A DNA stretch of 64,000 nt, taken from Aeriscardovia sp. Lineage in GTDB: Bacteria > Actinomycetota > Actinomycetes > Actinomycetales > Bifidobacteriaceae. Positions 46,856-54,306 of the stretch are shown here, piece after piece (position 1 is the stretch's first letter; each line of letters opens with the position of its first letter). The stretch lies in contig JAFYHY010000029.1 of assembly GCA_017538895.1 (NCBI GenBank), positions 87,745 to 151,744 of the forward strand, given 5' to 3'. The translations under genes were made by a program, and so were the position numbers. The notes beneath the pieces were generated by a model. The model had not been told where the DNA came from and ran no database searches. It saw nothing but the letters and a program-made list of their open reading frames with translations.

Positions 46856-47803
46856 ATGGCAAAGCGTATTGTCGTAGCACTTGGTGGCAATGCTATCGTT
46901 ACAAAAACAGGCACTGCTGCATCTCAACAAGAATCCATCAAAAAGACCATGACTGCTCTTGCTGAATTCATCAAAGCAGGAGATGAGCTTGTCATTACAC
47001 ACGGTAACGGCCCACAAGTTGGTAACTTATTACTTCAGCAAGCTGCAGGATCAACTGAAAAGAATCCTGCCATGCCACTTGATACCGTTGGCGCAATGAC
47101 ACAAGGCGAAATCGGTTTCTGGATGGAAAATGCTTTAGATGCTGTTCTCATCGAAAACAACATCTCAAAGCTCGTTGCAACTGTCGTCAGCCAGACTGTT
47201 GTCGCTGCTGATGATCCACGTTTCGCAAACCCATCAAAGCCAATCGGTCCTTTCTACACCAAAGAAGAGGCTGAAGCTATTAAGAGCGAAAACCCAGATT
47301 TCACTCTCATTGAAGATGCAGGACGTGGCTATCGTCGAGTTGTTCCATCACCAAAGCCGATCGATATCGTCGAAGCTTCTATCGTTGAAACTCTATTGAA
47401 GAACAATATGGTTCCAATCGCTTGCGGTGGAGGCGGCGTTCCAGTCATTAAGACAGATAATGGTTATAAAGGCGTTGAAGCTGTCATCGATAAGGACTTC
47501 TCTGCAGCAAAACTTGCTGAAAAAGTTCACGCCGATGAGCTGATTATCCTTACAGCTGTTGATAATGCATGCATTAACTTCAATACACCAGAACAAAGAG
47601 CTCTTGGTGAAGTTAAAGTCGATGAAATGCAAAGCTACATTGAAGAAGGTCAGTTTGCCGCTGGCTCTATGCTTCCAAAGGTTCAAGCAGCCATTAGTTT
47701 TGTAGAAAATCATCCTGAAGGACGTGCTATCATTACCTCTCTTGATAAGGTCAGTGATCTTGTTGCAGGCAAACCAGGAGTCGGAACCATTATTACAAAA
47801 TGA
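46856..47803 (+). CDS. arcC: Carbamate kinase
   Basis: 315 residues. Transfers phosphate from carbamoyl phosphate to ADP, giving ATP, CO2 and ammonia, the last step of the ADI pathway. Start RIVVALGGNAI, then ITHGNGPQVGNLLLQ and ACGGGGVPVI, all typical. The ATG at 46856 lies nine bases after arcB; a GTG at 46847 is also in frame. No strong Shine-Dalgarno is seen, so it may be translated by coupling with arcB. Confidence 0.96.
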   Translation: MAKRIVVALGGNAIVTKTGTAASQQESIKKTMTALAEFIKAGDELVITHGNGPQVGNLLLQQAAGSTEKNPAMPLDTVGAMTQGEIGFWMENALDAVLIENNISKLVATVVSQTVVAADDPRFANPSKPIGPFYTKEEAEAIKSENPDFTLIEDAGRGYRRVVPSPKPIDIVEASIVETLLKNNMVPIACGGGGVPVIKTDNGYKGVEAVIDKDFSAAKLAEKVHADELIILTAVDNACINFNTPEQRALGEVKVDEMQSYIEEGQFAAGSMLPKVQAAISFVENHPEGRAIITSLDKVSDLVAGKPGVGTIITK

Positions 47804-48111
47804 TGAACTGAAATGAAGTAATTTTATACTTTAAAAAAGGGACTTTTACTGTGGTAAAAGTCCCTTTTTTCTCTCTACCTCGTGGTAATATTTCCAATGT
47901 AGAGCAGGATATTCTCATACGGATTTGAATATCTTTTTTTCACCGTTGTAAAAATAAAAATAGGCTAAATTACAGGAAGCAAAGATCAGTATCCGTAGGG
48001 AATGAATAATGGAGACAATGAAGCTCCAATGTATGGTACTTTTCTTTGATCAATGAAGTATCATTTTTTAGAGATAAATCTCCATTATTCAATGATGAAA
48101 AGGGAGAAATT
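47804..48111 (+). other. arcC-arcD intergenic region
   Basis: 308 bases. Apart from the arcC terminator at 47833-47870 it holds an AT-rich leader of about 230 bases. An open frame continues to TTG 48046, but the better start is TTG 48112. Short repeats of CAATGAAG and TCTCCATTATTCAATG are present. No tRNA or known riboswitch seen. Confidence 0.5.
47833..47870 (+). terminator. Terminator after arcC
   Basis: 17-base perfect arms (47833-47849 and 47854-47870) around TGTG with a run of six T at the end. A strong intrinsic terminator, so the next transporter has its own promoter or depends on read-through. Confidence 0.92.
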
Positions 48112-49554
48112 TTGGAAGACACTCAAAAGAAGAGCGTCAGCACTTTTGGGTTGATCGCTCTAATTGTTAGCGCCTCGATTGGTGCTGGTATTTTCAATTT
48201 GCAAGGCGAAATGGCATCATCCTCTGCAGTTGGTCCTGCATTACTGGGATGGCTTGTCTGCTTGATTGGTGTTATCGCCCTTGTATTATCGCTCAATAAC
48301 TTGCTTGTGAAGCGTCCAGAACTTGATTCTGGTATTTTCAGCTACGCTAAGGAAGCAGCTGGTCCATTAGGCGGATTCATTTCAGGATGGGGCTACTGGC
48401 TTTCAGCATGGGTTGGAAATATCGCATTCGGCACAATGCTTATGGGAACCTTTGGCTCATTCATTCCAGCTTTTGGTTCTGGCAATACATGGGCAGCAGT
48501 AATCGTCGCTTCTGCAGTTGTCTGGATCTTGACATTAATCGTCAATCATGGTTTTGAATCTGCAACAGTTTTGAACACCATCGTTACAATCTGCAAGCTT
48601 GTCCCAATCGCTGTTTTCATGGTTGTCGTTGTTGTCAGCTTCAAAGTCGGTGTATTCACACAAGATTTCTGGGGTAATCTCGCTGCTAATCTCTCACATG
48701 GAGTTCAACCATCCGATGTTTGGACACAGATGTCCGGAACAATTGTCAACATCATGTGGGTCTTTGTTGGTATTGAAGGAGCTTCCATTCTTTCCAAGCA
48801 GGCTAAGTCCACTCGCGCTGCAGGTCAAGCAACCATTTGGGGTCTTGTTGTTCTTGCCATCATCTACCTCTGGGTCTCTATTCTTCCATATGGCGTTTTA
48901 CCACAGGGCGTCATCGCTGATTATGCTTCTAAGGGAACTGATGGTACAACCATGGCTGCAATCATGATGCATACCGTTGGACCATGGTCATATTGGTTAG
49001 TAACCGTTGGCGTCATCATTTCTGTTCTTGGTTCTTGGCTTTCCTGGGTTATTCTTCCAGCTGAAACTACCGCTTTGATGGCAAACTCTGAGCAAACATT
49101 GAATAAGTTCTGGGGTAAGGTCAACAAGCACAACTCACCACAAAATTCTTTGATCATCGCAGCTGTGTTACAGACCCTTTTCTTCCTTGTTTTGCCATTC
49201 TTCTCCGAAGCTTATACATTCACCTCTCAGCTTTCTACAGTCGCAGTTTTGGTGAGCTACTTATTCGTTGGCTTCGATGAACTCAAAGTAGCCTCTATGA
49301 CTCACGATGCATGGAACTTCATCGTTGGTATCTTCTGCACAGCTTTCTTCCTCTTCGCTCTATACGAATCTGGTTGGCAGGATATCCTCCTTCTCTGTAT
49401 CGCTCTCCTCGTCGGCTTCTTCTTCTATGTCCCAGCAGCTAAGAAGAACAACCGTAAGATTGGTGCTTGGGAATGGGTAGTCATGGCTATTATTGCTATT
49501 GCAGCTATCATCGCTATTATTTTGATCTGCACCGGCGTTATTAGTATCAGCTGA
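48112..49554 (+). CDS. arcD: Arginine/ornithine antiporter (ArcD type, APC family), copy 1
   Basis: 480 residues from TTG 48112, which has AAAAGGGAG at the right distance; a frame from 48046 adds 22 residues without a ribosome binding site. About 12-13 membrane segments. The start KSVSTFGLIALIVSASIGAG and FSYAKEAAGPLGGFISGWGYW are typical of basic amino acid antiporters. It exchanges arginine for ornithine in the ADI pathway, as its position after arcC suggests. The exact substrate is inferred. It differs clearly in sequence from the second copy at 52641. Confidence 0.85.
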   Translation: MEDTQKKSVSTFGLIALIVSASIGAGIFNLQGEMASSSAVGPALLGWLVCLIGVIALVLSLNNLLVKRPELDSGIFSYAKEAAGPLGGFISGWGYWLSAWVGNIAFGTMLMGTFGSFIPAFGSGNTWAAVIVASAVVWILTLIVNHGFESATVLNTIVTICKLVPIAVFMVVVVVSFKVGVFTQDFWGNLAANLSHGVQPSDVWTQMSGTIVNIMWVFVGIEGASILSKQAKSTRAAGQATIWGLVVLAIIYLWVSILPYGVLPQGVIADYASKGTDGTTMAAIMMHTVGPWSYWLVTVGVIISVLGSWLSWVILPAETTALMANSEQTLNKFWGKVNKHNSPQNSLIIAAVLQTLFFLVLPFFSEAYTFTSQLSTVAVLVSYLFVGFDELKVASMTHDAWNFIVGIFCTAFFLFALYESGWQDILLLCIALLVGFFFYVPAAKKNNRKIGAWEWVVMAIIAIAAIIAIILICTGVISIS

Positions 49555-49879
49555 TTATAATTTCTAAAGTTAACGATTCCCTAGTCAAGAGTTGTTGAAT
49601 CACTTCTGATAGTGATTCAACAACTCTTTTTCTTTTACAGATACACTTTCCCTATATTCAAATGTGAAAGTTTAATGAACGGAAATTGTTAAATTAGTAA
49701 CTAGAAAAGATTGAAAATAATCAAATTTTTATGTTAAATGTATAGAAATTGTAATTTTCTTCAAAGAATCGCCTATAAAATGGGCCGTGTCAAAAGTTAT
49801 TGAAATATTTTTAAATAAGGTAAAACAGATATGAGGTGTTTTAAGCACATTGTATTGTCCCATCATCAAGGGAGGGAAT
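49555..49879 (+). other. arcD-frc intergenic region
   Basis: 325 bases. The terminator at 49587-49628 ends arcD. The rest is AT-rich and must hold the frc promoter; TATAAA at 49774-49779 with TTGTAA at 49749-49754 is a possible but widely spaced pair. TTGA-AAATAA-TCAA is a small inverted repeat near 49710-49725. Confidence 0.4.
49587..49628 (+). terminator. Terminator after arcD
   Basis: 18-base perfect arms (49587-49604 and 49611-49628) around TCTGAT, followed by a T-rich stretch. Confidence 0.9.
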
Positions 49880-51214
49880 ATGGTAAACGAATATGCTCCA
49901 CTTAAGGGCATTAAAGTAGTTGACTGGACCCAGGTTCAGTCTGGCCCATCCTGCACACAGATCTTGGCATGGCTTGGTGCTGATGTTATCAAGATTGAAA
50001 AGCCAGGAACTGGTGATCCAACACGTAACCAGCTTCTTGATATCGAAGATTCCTGGGGTATCTACTACCTCCAGTTGAACGCAAACAAGAAGTCTTTGAC
50101 CTTGAATGCAAAGACCGAGTCCGGTCACAAGGTTCTTACCGAACTTTTGAAGAACGCTGATATCTTCATCGAAAACATCAAGCCAGGCGCAGTAGAAAAG
50201 CTTGGTTTTGGTTGGGAACAAGTTCACGCTCTTAACCCACGCCTCATTATGGGAACCATCAAGGGCTTCAATAAGGGCTCACGTTTCGAGAACGTTAAGG
50301 CATACGAACCAGTTGCACAGTGCTCCGGTGGTGCTGCTTCTACTACTGGTTGGAACGAAGGCGAATTCAACGTCCCAACACAGTCCGCAGCAGCTTTGGG
50401 TGATTCCAACTCTGGTATGCACCTCTGCATCGGTATTCTTGCAGCTTTGATGCAGCGTGAACACACTGGTGAAGGAACATACGTTTACCAGTCCATGCGT
50501 AACGCAACCCTCAACCTCTGCCGTATCAAGCTCCGTGATCAGATCATGCTTGATAACCTTGGCGCACTTCCTCACTATTCTGTTTATGGAAAGCCAGGAT
50601 ACAAGTGGGGCAAGGCCATCCCACGTACCGAGAACACCGAAGGCGGTCAGGTTATTGGATGGTGCTACAAGGCAAAGGGTTGGGAGACTGATCCAAACGC
50701 TTATGTATACATCGTTATCCAGGATCCAAAGAAGAGCTGGGAATCCGTCTGCACTGCTATTGAAAAGCCAGAATTGATCGACGACCCACGCTTCGATACT
50801 TGGCAGCATCGTCAGCTTCATAAGGAAGAAATGTACGCTGAGATCGAAGACTACACCAAGAACTTCGATAAGTATGAACTTACCGACAAACTTGGCAAGG
50901 CTGGCGTTCCAGTCGGACCAGTCATCGACTGGTACGAGATCGAAAACGATCCAGAGCTCAACTCTGATGGTACGATCGTTACCATCAACCAAGGTGGCAA
51001 CCGTGGCGAATACAAGACCATCGGTCTTCCATTCACTATGGCTAACTACACACCAGATTACAAGCGCGCTCCAGATCTTGGCGAAAACAACGTTGAGATT
51101 CTTGAAGGCCTTGGCTTTAGCGACGACGACATCAAGGGAATGGTCGAAGAAGGAACCATTTCTGAGGCTCGCGGTCCAAAGAACGCTAAGCCAGAAGTTC
51201 AGCTTAACTTCTGA
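49880..51214 (+). CDS. frc: Formyl-CoA:oxalate CoA-transferase family (Frc)
   Basis: 444 residues from ATG 49880, after AAGGGAGG; the TTG at 49850 is less likely. Class III CoA-transferase that moves CoA from formyl-CoA to oxalate. The sequence follows E. coli YfdW closely: VVDWTQVQSGPSCTQILAWL, YEPVAQCSGGAASTTGW, and the catalytic Asp175 in ALGDSNSGMHL. By my alignment, the Trp at position 48 of known FRC enzymes is Gln51 here, and the GGGG loop is EGGQ (254-257). Both could change substrate use. No oxalyl-CoA decarboxylase is in the window. Codon use is strongly biased, as in arcB. Confidence 0.88.
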   Translation: MVNEYAPLKGIKVVDWTQVQSGPSCTQILAWLGADVIKIEKPGTGDPTRNQLLDIEDSWGIYYLQLNANKKSLTLNAKTESGHKVLTELLKNADIFIENIKPGAVEKLGFGWEQVHALNPRLIMGTIKGFNKGSRFENVKAYEPVAQCSGGAASTTGWNEGEFNVPTQSAAALGDSNSGMHLCIGILAALMQREHTGEGTYVYQSMRNATLNLCRIKLRDQIMLDNLGALPHYSVYGKPGYKWGKAIPRTENTEGGQVIGWCYKAKGWETDPNAYVYIVIQDPKKSWESVCTAIEKPELIDDPRFDTWQHRQLHKEEMYAEIEDYTKNFDKYELTDKLGKAGVPVGPVIDWYEIENDPELNSDGTIVTINQGGNRGEYKTIGLPFTMANYTPDYKRAPDLGENNVEILEGLGFSDDDIKGMVEEGTISEARGPKNAKPEVQLNF

Positions 51215-51251
51215 TTTAGTATTCGGTTATAATCAAAGTTAGGCAAAGAGA

Positions 51252-51291
51252 GGAATAGTAGTAGAGAAGCAGTTTTCTCCACTACTATTCC
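51252..51291 (+). terminator. Hairpin after frc
   Basis: 17-base arms (51252-51268 and 51275-51291) with one mismatch, but followed by C rather than T. It could be a weak terminator or an RNA-stabilising stem between frc and the carrier gene. Confidence 0.5.
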
Positions 51292-51377
51292 CCCCGTCTG
51301 TACCTGAATCTTTTATAAAACATCGTGGTTTACCTCTTTACAACGGGTGTAAAGAGAAACGATTAGAGGTATAGCTT

Positions 51378-52382
51378 ATGGGTAAGATTTTTCTTGATGA
51401 TATTCTTCCGATTATCGTCATCATGATTTTGGGCTATGTATTAGGTAAAGCGCATTACTTTAACGACAACCAGCGTCAGGGTTTGAATAGCTTCGTTCTG
51501 GATATCGCTCTTCCAGCAGCATTGTTCATCTCTATTGTTAGCGCATCACGTCAGCTCTTTGTCCAGGATGGTGTTTTAACACTTATCTCCATCTTTGGTG
51601 TTACTGGCATGTTTATGCTCAGCTACTTCTTAGACCGCTGGTGGTTCCATCGTTCCATGGCAGAAGCAGCAGTCTGCGCTTTGATTGCCGGTTCTCCAAC
51701 CATTGGATTCCTTGGCTTCGCAGTCTTGGATCCTATTTACGGCGATAACGTTAACACCAACCTTGTTATTGGTATTGTTTCTATCGTTGTTAACGCAATT
51801 ACTATTCCTATCGGTCTCTCTTTGGTTGAACATGGTATGGCTAAGGAAGAAGACGCTCAGAGTGAAAAGAAGGAAGAAAGCGCCGATGGCAAGAAGAAGC
51901 ACACTGGTGTTTGGTGGTCTATTCTTGACGCAATTGAAAAGCCAGTTGCTGCTGCACCATTGCTCGCTGTCATCTGCGTTTTGATCGGTATTCACTTCCC
52001 AGATTGGATTAAGCCAACCTTCAATCTTGTTGCAAAGGCTAACTCTGGTGTTGCTGTTCTCGCAGCAGGTCTCGCACTTTCTACAGTTTCCTTCTCCTTC
52101 GATCTCGAAGTTATCTGGAACACCATTTACCGTCTTCTCATTACTCCAGCAGTTCTCGTTCTTGTTGCTTACTGGTGTGGTATGGGCTCCTCCCCAACCA
52201 AGATTGCAATGCTCTGCTTGGCAACTGCACTTCCACCAGCATTCTCTGGCATCATCATTTCCAGCCGTTACAATATCTATGTTCGTGAAGGTGCAAGCTC
52301 CGTTGCTGTCTCTACAGTTGGCTTTGCTTTAACCTCCATATTGTGGATCTGGCTCTTACCAATTCTCGGACACGTTCTCTAA
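51378..52382 (+). CDS. AEC family (auxin efflux carrier-type) transporter
   Basis: 334 residues with about ten membrane segments: ILPIIVIMILGYVLGKAHYF at the start and GSPTIGFLGFAVLDPIYGD in the middle, typical of AEC permeases. A charged loop (EDAQSEKKEESADGKKKH) separates the two halves. Members move dicarboxylates such as malate or oxalate. Following frc by 163 bases, an oxalate/formate exchanger is plausible but inferred. Codon bias is like frc. Confidence 0.8.
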   Translation: MGKIFLDDILPIIVIMILGYVLGKAHYFNDNQRQGLNSFVLDIALPAALFISIVSASRQLFVQDGVLTLISIFGVTGMFMLSYFLDRWWFHRSMAEAAVCALIAGSPTIGFLGFAVLDPIYGDNVNTNLVIGIVSIVVNAITIPIGLSLVEHGMAKEEDAQSEKKEESADGKKKHTGVWWSILDAIEKPVAAAPLLAVICVLIGIHFPDWIKPTFNLVAKANSGVAVLAAGLALSTVSFSFDLEVIWNTIYRLLITPAVLVLVAYWCGMGSSPTKIAMLCLATALPPAFSGIIISSRYNIYVREGASSVAVSTVGFALTSILWIWLLPILGHVL

Positions 52383-52416
52383 AGTAAGATCCTGAACTCA
52401 ACGACTGTATTTTATT

Positions 52417-52460
52417 AAAGTGTCTTACCTCTACTCATGCATTAAGAGGTAAGGCACTTT
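52417..52460 (+). terminator. Terminator after the AEC carrier gene
   Basis: 16-base arms (52417-52432 and 52445-52460) with one G-U pair and a T run at the end. Confidence 0.85.
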
Positions 52461-52640
52461 TTATATTCGACAATGGATCGATACACAATGAAATTTTGAT
52501 ATTTCATGAAAATTTCAGTAATATGTTTATACATGGTTCTTTATCAATGGCGATAAAAAGCCATCTACTTTAATCATTTATTTCTACTTACAAAATAACT
52601 GATCAAAAAAATCCTTGAACAATGAAGTAAAGAGGATAAC

Positions 52641-54104
52641 GTGGCCAACAAAGAAACACTGAAGAATAAAGTTGGAATCGGTGGTTTAATCGCACTTATT
52701 GTAGGCGGAACTATCGGCTCAGGAATTTTTGCTTTGCCATCCACTATGACCAAAGGCGCTAACCCAGAAGGAATTCTCATTGGTTGGGCAATTGTCGCAG
52801 TTGGCATGTTTGCTCTAGCTGGTGTCTATCGAAATCTCACGCTACAACAACCAGATATTGATGATGGTATTTATGGTTGGGCTAAAGGTATGTTCGGTGA
52901 CCTTGGTGGCTTCTTTGCAAACTACGGTCATGGAATCGGAGACGCTGTTGGAGATACCAGCTATCTTGTTGTTATTTTCTCTGCACTAGGCTCATTCAGC
53001 ATCTTCAGCTTCTTCGGATCAGGAACTACCTGGTGGTCAGTTCTTGCCGCTTCTATTCTCTTATGGCTCATGACATGGTTAGTCTTACGAGGAGTAAAAT
53101 CATCCACTGCAGTTAATAATGTCACCACGATTGCAAAAATTATTCCTATCGTAATGTTCATCATTTTAGCCGCACTCAACTTTAACCCACATATTTTCGC
53201 TGCCCATTTTGCTTCTACAGCTGTCTATAACGTAAAAACTGGAACCTGGGCACACACCTCTATTTTCAGCCAATCTAAATCAGTACTTCTTGCAGCAATG
53301 TGGACATTAGTTGGCATCGAATCAGGAACAATCTATGCAACCCGAGCACGCAAACAGACTGATGTCGCAAAAGCAACAACAATTGGCGCTTTAATCGTAA
53401 TCATTATTCTCGTTGGAACTTCTATTCTCTCACTCGGATTAATGTCACCAGCAGCCATCTCTCAATTACACGACCCATCAATGGCAGGATTAATGTCTCA
53501 CATGGTTGGTTCATGGGGCGGATGGCTCATCAACATTTGCTTAATCGTCTCCGTTATTGGCGCACTCTTAGCATGGATTTCCCTATGCTCTGAAGAACTC
53601 CGATTACCTGCACGTGGCGGCTCAGCAACAAAATGGCTCAACCAATTAGACCATGCAGAAGCACCAAAAAATGCTATCCTCGTTACATCAGGAGTTACCG
53701 AACTCTTAATGATCATTGCAGGACTGTCATCAGCCGGATACGATACCATCTTGCAATTTGCAACATCACTTGATTGCGTACCATACCTCATGGTTTCTCT
53801 ATACGCATGCAAATCTGTTATTAAAGGCATCGGCTTTGAAAACCGTCCAACTCACGAACGCGTCACCTCAGCAATCGCTGCAATCCTATCAACTCTCTTT
53901 ACCGCATTCATGGTATATGGAGCAGGATTACAATATTTGCTCCTGACAGCAGTCGTCTGGCTAACTGGCTTCTGGTTCTTCTATCAAGGACGCCGTGATC
54001 AAGGAAAGAAACTAACCCATGGAGAAATAATCACCTGGATTATCGTCGCAATCCTTGCTGTATTAGGCATCATCGGTATGTGCACACACACATTCGGATT
54101 CTAA
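52641..54104 (+). CDS. Arginine/ornithine or polyamine antiporter (APC family), copy 2
   Basis: 487 residues, GTG start with AAAGAGG upstream. About 12-13 membrane helices; start VGIGGLIALIVGGTIGSGIFALP, then QPDIDDGIYGWAKGMFGDLGGF and WTLVGIESGTIYATRARKQTDVAKAT. The features point to the ArcD/basic amino acid antiporter group. The second such gene in this region; it might take a different pair, such as lysine/cadaverine or agmatine/putrescine, but no decarboxylase is near, so an ADI role is simplest. Confidence 0.82.
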   Translation: MANKETLKNKVGIGGLIALIVGGTIGSGIFALPSTMTKGANPEGILIGWAIVAVGMFALAGVYRNLTLQQPDIDDGIYGWAKGMFGDLGGFFANYGHGIGDAVGDTSYLVVIFSALGSFSIFSFFGSGTTWWSVLAASILLWLMTWLVLRGVKSSTAVNNVTTIAKIIPIVMFIILAALNFNPHIFAAHFASTAVYNVKTGTWAHTSIFSQSKSVLLAAMWTLVGIESGTIYATRARKQTDVAKATTIGALIVIIILVGTSILSLGLMSPAAISQLHDPSMAGLMSHMVGSWGGWLINICLIVSVIGALLAWISLCSEELRLPARGGSATKWLNQLDHAEAPKNAILVTSGVTELLMIIAGLSSAGYDTILQFATSLDCVPYLMVSLYACKSVIKGIGFENRPTHERVTSAIAAILSTLFTAFMVYGAGLQYLLLTAVVWLTGFWFFYQGRRDQGKKLTHGEIITWIIVAILAVLGIIGMCTHTFGF

Positions 54105-54110
54105 AAAATG

Positions 54111-54156
54111 AGCGGGTTTTGTTCTTGAACATATAAACGTATCAACAAAACCCGCT
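54111..54156 (+). terminator. Terminator after the second antiporter
   Basis: AGCGGGTTTTGTT (54111-54123) pairs with AACAAAACCCGCT (54144-54156) seven bases after the stop codon. The T run after the stem is weak. Confidence 0.75.
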
Positions 54157-54306
54157 ATCTCATTAAGTAATGACAGTTATACAATAAAAAAGAACCGTTC
54201 ATTCATACTGTATTTCATTTCGATTAAAGACAAAGATGTCGATATCGAAAAGACAAAAGCATAATAAACATCATAAAAGAAGAATGAGATGCGAGGAGGC
54301 ATTAGC

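Noticed and set aside
50279..50992. 237-codon open frame antisense to frc
   Set aside because: Mirror of a codon-biased gene; no start signals and implausible composition.
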